Source of the DNA: Phycisphaeraceae bacterium
GTDB taxonomy: Bacteria; Planctomycetota; Phycisphaerae; Phycisphaerales; SM1A02
Assembly: GCA_019636735.1 (NCBI GenBank)
Contig: JAHBWY010000001.1
Coordinates: 434,001 to 498,000 of the forward strand
DNA: 64,000 bases
Direction of reading: 5' to 3'
Each line of letters starts with the position of its first letter. The stretch's first letter is position 1. Shown piece by piece: positions 34,963-45,393 of the stretch. Both the position numbers and the translations under genes were made by a program. Under the pieces are notes generated by a model. The model was not told the DNA's origin, made no database searches, and was given only the letters and a program-made list of their open reading frames with translations.

Positions 34963-37900
34963 TCAGCGGTCCTCGAGGGGGAGTCCCATGCCGCTTCGAT
35001 CCGGACCTGCCGGTCTCGGCGGGTCGCGCGGCGGGTTGCGCTCGAGCTCAGCCAGAACGAGTTCGATCGCCTTCTCGAGTTGCGGATCGCGGCCTCCGAA
35101 CTCGAGTCCGCCTCGCATGACGCCGGGATCGTCGATCACCTCGAAGTCGGGATCCACGCCATGGCCCTCAATGCCCCAGGTTCCATCGAGCTTGTAGAAC
35201 GCGAATCGGGGCACGCTGATGTTGCCGCCGTCGACGAACGATGGATTGCCGCTGATGCCGACCAGTCCGCCCCAGGTGCGGGTGCCCACCAGCGGTCCGA
35301 GCCCGTGATGCCTGAAGAGCCACGGGAACATGTCGCCGCCCGACCCCGCGAGACCGTTGATCAGCATGGCCTTCGGGCCGTGATGGGCGCCGCGCGGCTG
35401 ATCCCAGTCGCGATGATCGCGCACCGCCCAGTAGTTCGTGCGTGGACGATTGAGCAGCTCGATGAAGCGGTTCGGGATCTGACCGCCGCCGTTCCAGCGC
35501 TCGTCGATGATGAGACCGGGCCGGGCTCGATTGCCCTGGAACTGACGGTAGAGATCCGTCTGACCGTCGACGCCCGTGTTGGGAACATAGATGTAGCCGA
35601 TCTGCCCGCCGGACTTCTCCTCGACAAACGCGCGGTTGCGCTCGATCCAGTCGCGGTATCGAAGAGCGTTCTCGCTCGAGAGGGGGCGCACGATGACGGT
35701 GCGTGCCTGATCGTCATCCTTCGGATTCGGACCGACGCGCAGCACGGTGGTGCGACCGGCAAGACCGGTGAAAGCGGCCCATGGGTTCAATTCGACACTC
35801 AGCGGCTGTCCATTCACGGCCAGCAGGAACTCGCCCTCCTTCACATCGATGCCGGGCGCGAGCAGGGGATTCCGTGCATCGCTGTCCCACGGAGCGCCGC
35901 GCACCAGCCTCTTCATGCGATAGGCGCGGTGGCCCTCCTCGTCGCCATCAATCTCGAAGTCCACGCCGAGCAGACCGACCCCGGGGCCGCCGGGCGGGGA
36001 TTCGACATCGCCCGGACCCTGAAGATAGGCGTGGCCGACATTCAGTTCGGAGATCATCTCCGCGATGATGAAGTTGAGATCCTCGCGGCTGTTGGCGAAG
36101 TCGACGAGCGCCAGCGCGCGATCCCTCTCGCGAGCCCAATCCACCTGGTGGAGGCCCTCCTCGTAGAAGTAGTCGCGCATGATGCGATAGGCGTCACGGA
36201 TGATCTGACGCCACTCGGTCGGCGGATCGATGCGGGTGAACATCGGCGTGGTCACCACGGCCTGCGACTTCGCGTTGGCGCGGGCATCGAGAATGTTCGC
36301 CCCGCCACCCTGCGCCGGCACGAGCAGCTTCTTGCCATCGGCACTCATCTGGAATGAGCGGCCCGGGCCGACGCTCTTCTCCTCCTGCTTCTTGTCGGAG
36401 AGGTCCAGCAGTCGGATGCCGGTACCCGGCTCATCTTCTCCGCCTCCGCCGCGCGCCCGCATGGCGCCACCGGCGCGGACATAGATGAGGTGATTCTGGT
36501 CGTTCACCGCGAGTGAGCCGAATCGACCAGGGCGCACGGGCAGTTCGAGCACGCGCTCTTCGATGCCTTCGACATCGATCGTGATCGGCTTCGGTGGATC
36601 CTTCGGAGCGGCGCCTCCGCGACCGCGGCCCGGCCTGCGGGCGTCGGCCTCCTCCTTGGGAGCGTCCTTCTCCTCGGAGGGGGGATCCTTCTTGTCATCC
36701 TTGTCATCCTTGTCATCCTTATCATCGCCCTCCTTCTTGTCGGCGGGCGGGTCCTTCCTTTCGCCACCATTCTTCTCATCGGCGGGCGGGTCCTTCTTCT
36801 CCTCGGCGGGCTTCTCGCCGTTGTCGTTCTTCTCGCCGTTCTCCTTCTTCTCCTTGTCGGCGTCGGGCTTCTTCTCCTCCTTGACGGTCTCCTCGTCGCT
36901 CTCGGGCAACCACGGGTGCTTCACATCCTTGCGGAGCGGCATCGCCATGAGCTGGCCCGAGTTGAGATAGACCCATGAGTCGTCGAAGTCGCCGTACTGC
37001 GGCTGGAAGTTGCGGCTGCTCTGGAAGAAGATCCACTCGCCGTTGCGGCTGAAGACAGGCGAGTAGTCATTGAAGAGTCCGCTCGTCAGGCGGTGCTTCG
37101 TGCCGGTCGCGACTTCGTAGACCCAGATTGAGTCGTGATCGTTGTCGTCATCGGCGCGCGAGTAGGTGATCCAGGCGCTGTCCGCGCTGAACGAGGGAAT
37201 CGGTGCGCCGGAGCGAGGCTCGCGATCGACGAGCGTCACCTCCGTGCTCTCGACATCGACGAGTCGGAGCGTGCCCGTCTTGTCGGTGAAGGCGATCTTC
37301 TTCGAGTCCGGGCTCCAGAAGATGGCCGTCTTGAAGGGGCCCGAATCGCTCGTGAGCTGCCGTCGAGTTCCGCTGCCGTCGACGGCGATCAGCATCAGTT
37401 CATACTCGCCGGTCGAGTCATCGAAGAAGGCGATCCACCGGCCATCGGGGCTCCACGCCGGCGTGCGCTCCGCGACGCCGTTGGTCTGGGTCAGCGCCCG
37501 GGGCGAACCATTCTCGGCGGGCAGTGTCCAGAGATCGCCGCGAGCTTCAACCGCGACGCGCTTCCCGGTGGGGGAGATACTCCAGGCACCGATGCGGCGC
37601 GAGACATCCTGGGTCTTCGGCGCAATCCGCTGTCGCGCACCGGGGATCTGCACGGGAACCTCGCGGGCCTGTCGCGTGGCGAGGTTGAGCAGCATCAACT
37701 TGGGCCCGAGCTGAAAGACAATCTCTCCGTGGCCGCCATCATCAGGACCGATTGCCGGCCACTTCACATCGAAGTCGTCGAAGGTGGTGATCTGCTCGCG
37801 AGCGCCGGTCCGAGTGTCGTAGCGCCAAATGTTGAGGCGATGCGAGGGTCCCTCGTCGCTCAGGTAGTAGAGATCGGTGCCATGCCACATCGGAATGCTG

Positions 37901-38649
37901 TCGAGTCCCTCCCAGTCCGTGACCTGCCGACTCTCTCCGCTCTGGAGGTCGTAGAGCCAGATGTCCGTGGCCATCCCGCCGCGATAGCGCTTCCAAGTGC
38001 GCCCGTCGATCGAGTGGGGGGTGTAGGCCAGCCAGCGACCATCACGACTGATCGCCGCGTTGGTGCCGTAGGGCACCGGAATGCGCGTGGGCATCCCTCC
38101 GGTCACGGGCACCTGATAGAGCTGCGTTGATCGTGTGAGCCCGCCCATGTCGGCACTGGCAAAGACCAGAGATTGACCATCGGGAGTCCAATCGCAGAGG
38201 GTCTCGTTGGTCGGGTGATGCGTGACCCGCGTCGCCGTGCCCCCGCCGACGGGCATGATGTAGAGATCGCGGCCCCCTTCGAGTGAGCCGACGAAGGCCA
38301 CTTGCGAGGAGTCGGGAGAGAATCGGGGAAAGAGCATCGACCCGGGTGCCGCGGCGAGTGGCTTCGCGACTCCGCCTTCCTTGGGCACGAGCCAGAGATC
38401 GTTCGCGAAAAGGAAGACGATGAAGTCGCGTCCCACATCGGGGAAGCGCAGGAGGCGAGCGTCTGGAATGGTGACCTCGCCCTGGGCTGGCGCAGCAGCC
38501 AAAACAACTGGTGCAGCGGCCCGACTCGGAAGAGCGGGGGCCTGTGGCGAGACGGCGAGCGTGAGACTCGATGCGAGCGCCAGGGTGGCGATCGCGACAA
38601 CCAGGGCCGCAGGAGCGGCAAGAGAGCGCGTGATCATGATCGGGGTCAT
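34963..38649 (-). CDS. Tricorn-type S41 peptidase
   Basis: The 1228-residue exported protein has a signal sequence, then two beta-propeller-like TolB/tricorn repeats (FSPDSSQVAFVG, WSPDGRWIAFFDD), a PDZ-containing region and the C-terminal S41 core with NGLAGSGGDMFPWLFRHHG (nucleophile Ser) and GTRTWGGLVG. A charged, low-complexity Lys/Glu/Asp insertion at ~585-680 separates propeller and protease. Tricorn breaks down peptides from proteasome-like machinery; planctomycete exported copies may degrade extracellular peptides. ATG 38637 is an alternative start. The sigma factor gene ends 33 nt upstream. Confidence 0.9.
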   Translation of the reverse strand: MTPIMITRSLAAPAALVVAIATLALASSLTLAVSPQAPALPSRAAAPVVLAAAPAQGEVTIPDARLLRFPDVGRDFIVFLFANDLWLVPKEGGVAKPLAAAPGSMLFPRFSPDSSQVAFVGSLEGGRDLYIMPVGGGTATRVTHHPTNETLCDWTPDGQSLVFASADMGGLTRSTQLYQVPVTGGMPTRIPVPYGTNAAISRDGRWLAYTPHSIDGRTWKRYRGGMATDIWLYDLQSGESRQVTDWEGLDSIPMWHGTDLYYLSDEGPSHRLNIWRYDTRTGAREQITTFDDFDVKWPAIGPDDGGHGEIVFQLGPKLMLLNLATRQAREVPVQIPGARQRIAPKTQDVSRRIGAWSISPTGKRVAVEARGDLWTLPAENGSPRALTQTNGVAERTPAWSPDGRWIAFFDDSTGEYELMLIAVDGSGTRRQLTSDSGPFKTAIFWSPDSKKIAFTDKTGTLRLVDVESTEVTLVDREPRSGAPIPSFSADSAWITYSRADDDNDHDSIWVYEVATGTKHRLTSGLFNDYSPVFSRNGEWIFFQSSRNFQPQYGDFDDSWVYLNSGQLMAMPLRKDVKHPWLPESDEETVKEEKKPDADKEKKENGEKNDNGEKPAEEKKDPPADEKNGGERKDPPADKKEGDDKDDKDDKDDKKDPPSEEKDAPKEEADARRPGRGRGGAAPKDPPKPITIDVEGIEERVLELPVRPGRFGSLAVNDQNHLIYVRAGGAMRARGGGGEDEPGTGIRLLDLSDKKQEEKSVGPGRSFQMSADGKKLLVPAQGGGANILDARANAKSQAVVTTPMFTRIDPPTEWRQIIRDAYRIMRDYFYEEGLHQVDWARERDRALALVDFANSREDLNFIIAEMISELNVGHAYLQGPGDVESPPGGPGVGLLGVDFEIDGDEEGHRAYRMKRLVRGAPWDSDARNPLLAPGIDVKEGEFLLAVNGQPLSVELNPWAAFTGLAGRTTVLRVGPNPKDDDQARTVIVRPLSSENALRYRDWIERNRAFVEEKSGGQIGYIYVPNTGVDGQTDLYRQFQGNRARPGLIIDERWNGGGQIPNRFIELLNRPRTNYWAVRDHRDWDQPRGAHHGPKAMLINGLAGSGGDMFPWLFRHHGLGPLVGTRTWGGLVGISGNPSFVDGGNISVPRFAFYKLDGTWGIEGHGVDPDFEVIDDPGVMRGGLEFGGRDPQLEKAIELVLAELERNPPRDPPRPAGPDRSGMGLPLEDR
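36694..36729. repeat. 9-bp tandem repeat in the tricorn gene
   Basis: TTGTCATCC repeats (GACAAGGAT on the coding strand) code Asp-Lys-Asp units in the charged insertion. Confidence 0.75.
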
Positions 38650-38682
38650 ACCACGAGCCCCGGCTTCAGGTTGAGTTCAGAA

Positions 38683-39321
38683 TCAGCGACGGCTGCGAGT
38701 TCGGCCGGCCGTCGATCCACCTGACGCCATCCACTCCGGGTTGCTCTCGAAGTGGAGCGAGGCCTCCTGCTCAGCCTCTCGGGCCTCGAGGAGGGCTCGA
38801 AGCTTGATCAGCCCGCGTCGCGCATGGGTCTTCACGGTGCCCAGCGGCATGCCCGTCGTCGTCGCGATTTCCTCGTGGGTCTGGCCGCAGTGAATCGCGA
38901 GCCGAAGCACCTGCTGCTGCTCGGGGCGAAGGCGATTGAGCGCTTCCATGGCCCGCTCACCCTCTTCGCGGATCTCGCTTCGATCGCGAACAGCGGGATT
39001 GGTGCGATCAGCGTCCGGAGGCAACTCCTGCACCATGGTGACGCGGGGTTCCCGCGAGCGTCGACGCATTCGATCGATCAGCCGACGCCGAGCAATCGTG
39101 GCCACAAAGGTTGTCTCGCTGGCAACGGATGCGTCAAACCGCGCCGCGCAGCGCCAGATGTCGACGAAAATCTCCTGAACCGCCTCGTCGACCTCGGTCG
39201 CGTTCGGGCAGGTCCGGCGAGCAAGGGAGCGAACCAATCCACCGAAGCGCTCCATGCACGCGGTCACCGCGGAGGGATCTCCTCCAGCAATGCGCTCGAG
39301 GATGGAAGGGGGAGAGGTCAT
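38683..39321 (-). CDS. Extracytoplasmic-function-type sigma-70 family RNA polymerase sigma factor
   Basis: The 212-residue protein has a region 2 part (EVDEAVQEIFVDIWRCAARF, then TIARRRLIDRMRRRS) and a region 4 helix-turn-helix (THEEIATTTGMPLGTVKTHA-RRGLIKLRALL). The C-terminus has a ~30-residue extension. ATG 39321 lacks an obvious Shine-Dalgarno; the frame is open upstream to 39744 across the previous gene's end. No anti-sigma gene is adjacent; the tricorn gene follows by 33 nt. Confidence 0.85.
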   Translation of the reverse strand: MTSPPSILERIAGGDPSAVTACMERFGGLVRSLARRTCPNATEVDEAVQEIFVDIWRCAARFDASVASETTFVATIARRRLIDRMRRRSREPRVTMVQELPPDADRTNPAVRDRSEIREEGERAMEALNRLRPEQQQVLRLAIHCGQTHEEIATTTGMPLGTVKTHARRGLIKLRALLEAREAEQEASLHFESNPEWMASGGSTAGRTRSRR

Positions 39322-39505
39322 GGGAGGACGCGGCGGATTCGCCGTTCCAACAATACTCTCTTCGCCGACAGGGGTTTCCTGGATTCCGCCCGGTTGCGGC
39401 AAGTCCTTGAACCAGGCAGGAATGGAGGAAAGCCCCCCGTGGAAAAGGGCGCGGTTTCCGGGCTCTCTTCCGCGCAACGCTGGGCTGGGCAGCGGGTTAG
39501 GTCGA
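39322..39505. other. Intergenic region
   Basis: These 184 bp lie between the GH63-like gene's stop and the sigma factor's start. TATTGT occurs in it on the minus strand; nothing else is recognisable. Confidence 0.4.
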
Positions 39506-42169
39506 TCACGGGCGTTCGCCGAAATGCTCTTCCATGAATCGCATCGAGGCCAGATTGGCGACCAGGGCGGTCCACCCCGTCTGATGCATGGCCCCGCAGC
39601 CGCGACCGGTATTCCCGCAGAAGTACTCGAAGAAGAGGAGGTGATCGCGGAAGTGGGGATCGTGCTGGAACTTGTTCCACTTCCCATACACCGGCCGGCA
39701 CCCCTCGGAGTCGCGCTGAAAGAGCGTCCCGAGGCGCCGGGCAATCTCCTGAGCCACCTCGCGGAGTGTGCACATGCGCCCCGAGCCCACGGGGCACTCC
39801 ACGCGGAAGTCGTCGCCGTAGTAGTTGTGGAACTTGAGAAGGCTCTCGGCGATCAGGTAGTTGAGCGGGAACCACACCGGGCCGCGCCAGTTCGAGTTGC
39901 CTCCGAAGATCTCGCTCTCACTCTCCGCCGGTTCGTAGCGCACGCTCAGGCTCTCCGTCCCCTGCCAGAAGACATAGGGCTTCTTCTCGAGCGCTCGCGA
40001 CATGCTTCGAACGCCGTGCGGCGAGAGAAACTTCGATTCATCCAGCATCAGCTTCAACAGGCACTTCATGCGATGGCCACGAAGCAGGCTGAAGAGTCGT
40101 TGATCGCCGCGGCCGGGAAGACTCCATCGGCTCACCAGATTCGCCAACTCCGGACGCTCGTTGAAGTACCACTCGAGGCGCGCCTTGAAGGCGGGCAGTC
40201 GATCGAGCATCTCGGGCTCCAGCACCTCGACGGCGCAGAGCGGAATGAGCCCGACGATCGAGTGGATGCGCAGCGGCATCGTGGTGCCATCGGGAAAGCG
40301 CAGGCGGTCGTAGTAGAAGCCATCCTGTTCATCCCAGAGACCTTCGCCGGTGCCACCGAAGTTGGTCATCGCTTCGGCGATCTGGAGGAAGTGCTCGAAG
40401 AACTTGACGGCGAGATCCTGATAGATCGGATCGTGCGTGGCGAGCTCAATGGCGATGCGCAACATGTTGAGCGCGTACATGCTCATCCAGCTCGTCGCGT
40501 CAGCCTGTTGCAGCGTGCCTCCCGTCGGCAGTGCCGCGCTGCGGTCGAAGACACCGATGTTGTCGAGCCCCAGGAAGCCGCCTTCGAAGACATTGTGACC
40601 ATCGACATCCTTGCGATTCACCCACCAGGTGAAGTTGAGAAGCAGGCGATGGAAGATGTGGCGCAGGAAGTCGAGATCGCCGCGGCCCGAGTGAAGCATG
40701 CGATCGATCTGGTAGACCCGCCATGACGCCCACGCGTGCACGGGCGGGTTCGCGTCATCGAAGGACCACTCGTACGCGGGGAGTTCGCCCGAAGGATGCA
40801 TGTAGCGATCGCGCGTGAGGAGGATCAACTGCTCCTTCGCGAGGTCAGGATCGATCGGCGCGAGCGCCACCGCGTGGAAGGCGTGATCCCACGCGGCGAA
40901 CCATGGGTACTCCCAGGTGTCCGGCATGATGTGCACGCTGTGGCAGGAGAGGTTGGTCCACGCCGCGTTGCGACCATGGCGGCGCTCAGTCGGCGGCGGA
41001 GGCATCGTCGGGTCGCCATCCAGCCAGCGGCGAACATCGTAGAGATAGGTCTGCTTGCTCCAGAGAAGCCCCGCCCACGCCTGGCGCTGCATGCGGCGGA
41101 TCTCCTCGTCGGCGCCCGGGTCGTGCACGGTGGCGTAGAAGGCATCCGCTTCGCGCCGGCGGCTCTCGATGATCGCCTCGACGCCGTCGAACGGCGCGCG
41201 GAGCGAGGGTGCGGCAAGACGGAGCGTGCGCTCCATCGCGCCGCCAGCCGGAATCGTCTCGGCCCAGTGCACTCCCAGCTTCGTGCCTTCGAGGCGCGCG
41301 TTCACCGCGTCGGCGCGTCCATGCACGATGGCGTCATTCACGCCGTCCTTGAAGGTGCGTCCCTCTCGCGCCTTGCCGAAGAGACGCTCCGTGTTGGTGT
41401 CGTTCTCGCAGAAGAGGAGGACCGGTGCCCCGCGGCGCGTGTCGATGAAAAGTCGCAACTCGGGCAAGCGCTCGTGATGGATCGCGATGCCGCCATTGCC
41501 GTCGGAGGCCAGGCGCGGCCGTGGCGCATCCTTCTCCCACGACCAGGTGTTGCGGAAGAAGAGCTGGGGGACCAGGTGGCAGATGGCCGCTTCCGGTCCT
41601 CGATTCTCCACGCGGTAACGGACCACGATGTCGTCGGGGGCCACCTTGGCAAACTCGACGAAGACATCGAAGTAGCGATCGTCGTCAAAGACGCCCGTAT
41701 CCCAGAGCTCAAACTCGGGCTCGAGCTTCGAGCGCGCCGCATTGACGCGCACCAGTTCGTCGTATGGGAACGCTCGATGCGGATACTTGTAGACCATCCG
41801 CATCCATGAGTGCGTCGGCGTGCCGTCGAGCAGGAAGAAGCACTCCTTGAGGTCCTCGCCGTGATTGCCCTCTCGATTGGTGAGCCCGAAGGGGCGCTCC
41901 TTCAGGATCGGGTCCTGTCCGTTCCACAAGGAGAGCGTGAGGCAGAGTTGAAGCGCTTCATCGCTCCAGCCGGCGAGCCCATCTTCGCCCCAGCGATACG
42001 CGCGGCTTCGCGCGTGATCGTGCGGCAGATAGTCCCACGCGGCGCCGTCGGGCGAGTAATCCTCGCGCACCGTGCCCCACTGGCGAGCGCTGACATGGGG
42101 GCCCCAGCGACGCCACTGCGCGAGCCCGAGTCGTGCTTCTTCCAGCCGCTGGTGTTCGGGGGTCATCAT
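39506..42169 (-). CDS. GH63-like/MGH1-type glucosidase
   Basis: The 887-residue cytoplasmic enzyme matches the glucosidase group with an (alpha/alpha)6 GH63-type barrel, by remembered pattern: [21 protein letters not shown] near the start, [21 protein letters not shown]-like [28 protein letters not shown]-like motifs and a C-terminal [18 protein letters not shown]. Such enzymes cleave alpha-glucosides or mannosylglycerate-type substrates. It follows the debranching enzyme by 92 nt and probably works with it on glycogen or alpha-glucans. ATG 42169 and 42166 are equivalent. Confidence 0.82.
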   Translation of the reverse strand: [887 protein letters not shown]

Positions 42170-42261
42170 GCTTTTTGCTCTCGATCGCCGTCACGACCAT
42201 GGGCCGCGGCGCAGCAGGTTCTTTCGAAGTCACGCTCCGCTCGATCATCGGCGCGTGGCGC

Positions 42262-44286
42262 TCAGCCGCAGACGCGCCAGGTGGAGAGTAACTGGCCCAC
42301 ACTCCACGCCTGCGCGAAGCATCCACCCGGACGATGCGGGGGGTCCGCGTCGAAGACCTCGCTCACCTGACCGACGCACGCTTCCCGAAGGTGGCTGACG
42401 AACGGGTGCATGAAGTCGGCGATGGCGTCATGGTCATGGTGGACCTGCTCATGCGCGCGCATCAGCGGGCCGAAGAGCCACGGCCACACCGTGCCGTTGT
42501 GATAGGCCTGGTCGCGGCGCTCCACGGTGCCGCCGTAGAAGGGCTCATACCCGGGACTGCCCGGGGCGAGCGTGCGCACACCGACGGGCGTCCAGAGTTG
42601 GAGGAGCGCCTGCTCGACCACGGACTTCGATTGCAGCGGCGGTAGCAGGTCTCGGCCGAGCGAAATGGCGAAGAGCTGATTGGGCCGCACGAGCGCTTCA
42701 TTGCCCTGCGGCCCATCAAGGACATCGAGGCAGCACCCCCAGCTTGGACTCCAGTATCGCGCGAAGCTCTCCTTCACGCGCGAGGCAAGCGAGCGGAGTG
42801 CCGCAGGGTCGATTCCCGGAAGGCCGCCCTCGATGGACGCCATGTCCGCGAGCGAGAGTAGGGCCGCATGCCAGAAGGCGTTGATCTCGACGGGCTTGCC
42901 CATGCGCGGCGTCACGACTCGATCACCGATCTTCGCGTCCATCCATGTGAGTTGGGAGCCTGGCTCCTCGGCGCGAATGAGGCTGTCGGCGGGGTCCATG
43001 CCGATCCCATGCCGCGTGCCTTTCGTGAACGCGTTGATGATGCGCTGCATGGTCGGCGCGAGCTCGCGCACGAGGTGGTCATCGCTCGTGGCGTGCCAGG
43101 TCATGTGCGTCGCAAGGATGAAGAGCAGCGGAGCATCCACGGAATTGTCGAGCGGCTCCTCACCGGGGGAGGGGAAGCGGTTCGGAAGGAGACCATCGCG
43201 TTCGAACGGAGCGAGGCTGCGCAGCACGCTCCTTGCTTCGTCGAAGCGCCGCGTGGCAAGCAGCAAGCCCGGTAGCGAGAGGAGCGTGTCGCGTCCCCAG
43301 TCGGCGAACCATGGATAGCCCGCGATGATCGAGTGGCCCGCAACGGCGGGGCCGTTGGGCACCGGGATCTTCCGCTCGACCACGAACTGGCTGCCCGCGA
43401 GCACGAGGTGCTGAATGGCCGGTGGCGCCGTGGAGGCTTCAGCCTGCAGCAGCAGTGCGTCGGTGCGTGATCGTTCCCCTTCAAGCAGTTGATCCGCTGG
43501 AGTCGAGGGCTGTTCCTGCGTCGACGCCGTCATCACCGTCGACTCGCCCGGCGCGAGCACCACTTCGAGTGTGGCGGCATGGAAGTGATTGTCGAGGAAG
43601 TCGTAGCCCAGCGAGGCTTCGACCGGCAGCTCGAAGTCGTGCCACCAGAGCGAACCCGGCGTCGGTACGGCGCCATCACCCTGGATGAAGAGCTCATTGC
43701 CCGGCGCGTGCGGTGCGTGCGGCGGCCACGAGACGCGCACACCGCGATCGCTCTGTTCGATGACCGGCCGCGGCGCTCCCTGCGGCGTGAGCTGGTTGTG
43801 CGGTCGGTGGCAGACGAGCGCTCCGCATCGAAGTCGGACTTCGCTGGTGCCCTGCACAAGGCGCCAATGCACGCAGGTCGTGTTCTCACCCTGCTTCATG
43901 AAGAGACGCTGTTCGATGATCGCGTCACGGAGGCACCAGGTCCATGTGGGAATCAGGTGCTCCAAGTGGAAGCGGATCAGTCGGGGCAATCCGGGAGCCT
44001 TGATGCATCCTCCCTTGAAGCGATTGTTCCCGAGGTCCCAGGTCTCGCCGCGATAGATCACCTGCGGATCAAGTTTCGCCAGCATCATCGTGCGGCCAGC
44101 GGGCGGGTCGGTCGCGGCGATGAGCAGACCGTGCCAGCGCCGAGTGAGAATGCCCGAGACAGTGCCGCATGCGTAGCCCCCGAGGCCGTTGGTGATGAGC
44201 CACTCGAGCGACGAGGCGCGCTCGGCGTTTCCAGTCGTGTCCCGGCCGAAGTCGACGAGTCCAAGGGTGTATCCGTAGCGCCTCAT
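42262..44286 (-). CDS. Glycogen debranching enzyme (amylo-alpha-1,6-glucosidase, GH133-like)
   Basis: The 674-residue protein has the N-terminal domain motif EWLITNGLGGYACGTVSG with TRRWHGLLIAA, and the C-terminal (alpha/alpha)6 domain with YPWFADWGRDTLLSLPGLLL, FPSPGEEPLDNSVDAPLLF, and AYHNGTVWPWLFGP. These are hallmark motifs of prokaryotic/archaeal glycogen debranching enzymes. It lies 30 nt after the ABC ATPase gene and before the GH63-like gene, forming an alpha-glucan module. Confidence 0.93.
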   Translation of the reverse strand: MRRYGYTLGLVDFGRDTTGNAERASSLEWLITNGLGGYACGTVSGILTRRWHGLLIAATDPPAGRTMMLAKLDPQVIYRGETWDLGNNRFKGGCIKAPGLPRLIRFHLEHLIPTWTWCLRDAIIEQRLFMKQGENTTCVHWRLVQGTSEVRLRCGALVCHRPHNQLTPQGAPRPVIEQSDRGVRVSWPPHAPHAPGNELFIQGDGAVPTPGSLWWHDFELPVEASLGYDFLDNHFHAATLEVVLAPGESTVMTASTQEQPSTPADQLLEGERSRTDALLLQAEASTAPPAIQHLVLAGSQFVVERKIPVPNGPAVAGHSIIAGYPWFADWGRDTLLSLPGLLLATRRFDEARSVLRSLAPFERDGLLPNRFPSPGEEPLDNSVDAPLLFILATHMTWHATSDDHLVRELAPTMQRIINAFTKGTRHGIGMDPADSLIRAEEPGSQLTWMDAKIGDRVVTPRMGKPVEINAFWHAALLSLADMASIEGGLPGIDPAALRSLASRVKESFARYWSPSWGCCLDVLDGPQGNEALVRPNQLFAISLGRDLLPPLQSKSVVEQALLQLWTPVGVRTLAPGSPGYEPFYGGTVERRDQAYHNGTVWPWLFGPLMRAHEQVHHDHDAIADFMHPFVSHLREACVGQVSEVFDADPPHRPGGCFAQAWSVGQLLSTWRVCG

Positions 44287-44316
44287 GGGGTTTCCTGGGA
44301 GTGTTCGAGCGAAGGA

Positions 44317-45390
44317 CTACACGATCTCCTGCTGTGGCGAGTCGCGAAAGTGGTGGAGGTCTGACGAGTTGGCTTCGAGCATGACCGCGGCCCCGGTCGG
44401 AGGCGAGCGTTCCAACGCGGGCAGGAGCACGCGCATCACCTCACCGCCGCGAAGTCTCACCGTCACGAGGCTCTGATCGCCAGTGGAGGCGTGCGCCATG
44501 ATGACGCCTTCGGCACGCCACGCTTGAGGGCGCGAAGTCGGGGGTGCTGCGCTGGCGGTGGATGCGGAGTCGCGTGAGTCACCGGTGCCCGCCCGAAGCC
44601 GCAGGTGCTCCGGTCGGATGCCGAGATGCGTGCAGCCATCGGTGGCCGTGTCGGGCAGTGGGAGCAGGTTCATCGGGAGCGCTCCAAGCAGGACGGCGCT
44701 GCGACGCGATGCGGGCTTGGCCCAGATGCGCTCGGGCGGACCATCATCGACGAGGCGTCCGCGGTGAAGCACGCTCACGCGTGTGCCGAGAGCCAGAGCC
44801 TCGAGTCCATTGTGCGTGGCGTGGACGCACGCGCAACGGAAGTCATCGCAGAGAGTGCGCACTTCGTCGCGCAGATCTGCCTGAAGCACCGGATCAAGCG
44901 AGGCGAATGGTTCATCGAGGAGCAGCAGGGCGGGGCGGATGATGAGCGCCCGCGCCAGAGCGGCCCGACGGCGTTCGCCGCCCGAGAGTTCGGACGCCCG
45001 CGATGAACCGAGCGCGCCAAGTCTCATGCGTTCGAGCATGGCATCGGCGTGCCGTCGCGCGTCCCGGCGCTCGGCGCCTCGAATCCTCAGCGGGTGGGCG
45101 ATGTTCTCCGCCACGGTCAGGTGCTCATGCAGCGGTGCTTCCTGAAGCACCATGCCGACTCCGCGCTCCGGAGGTTCAAGCGCCGTCGCCTCGCGCCCAT
45201 CGATCATCACGCGGCCGCGATCGGGCGCGTCAAGACCCGCGAGGATCTTGAGCATGGTGGACTTTCCGCTCCCGCTCACGCCCATGAGCGCCACGCGCTC
45301 ACCGCGCTCGATCGACCATGTCACTTCATCAACGGCGGGCTGGCGCCGATGGGGGAAGCACCGGGTGACGGACTCCAGCGCGAACACCAT
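44317..45390 (-). CDS. Sugar-type ABC transporter ATPase (MsmX/UgpC-like)
   Basis: The 357-residue protein has Walker A GVSGSGKSTMLK, Q-loop MVLQEAPLHEH, signature ELSGGERRRAALARAL, Walker B LLLLDEPFASLDP and H-loop HATHNG, followed by a C-terminal TOBE-like domain (GIRPEHLRLR). This layout is typical of carbohydrate importers and their shared ATPases. No permease or binding-protein gene is in the cluster, so it probably energises transporters encoded elsewhere. It starts 3 nt after prfB's stop. Confidence 0.9.
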   Translation of the reverse strand: MVFALESVTRCFPHRRQPAVDEVTWSIERGERVALMGVSGSGKSTMLKILAGLDAPDRGRVMIDGREATALEPPERGVGMVLQEAPLHEHLTVAENIAHPLRIRGAERRDARRHADAMLERMRLGALGSSRASELSGGERRRAALARALIIRPALLLLDEPFASLDPVLQADLRDEVRTLCDDFRCACVHATHNGLEALALGTRVSVLHRGRLVDDGPPERIWAKPASRRSAVLLGALPMNLLPLPDTATDGCTHLGIRPEHLRLRAGTGDSRDSASTASAAPPTSRPQAWRAEGVIMAHASTGDQSLVTVRLRGGEVMRVLLPALERSPPTGAAVMLEANSSDLHHFRDSPQQEIV

Positions 45391-45393
45391 GCG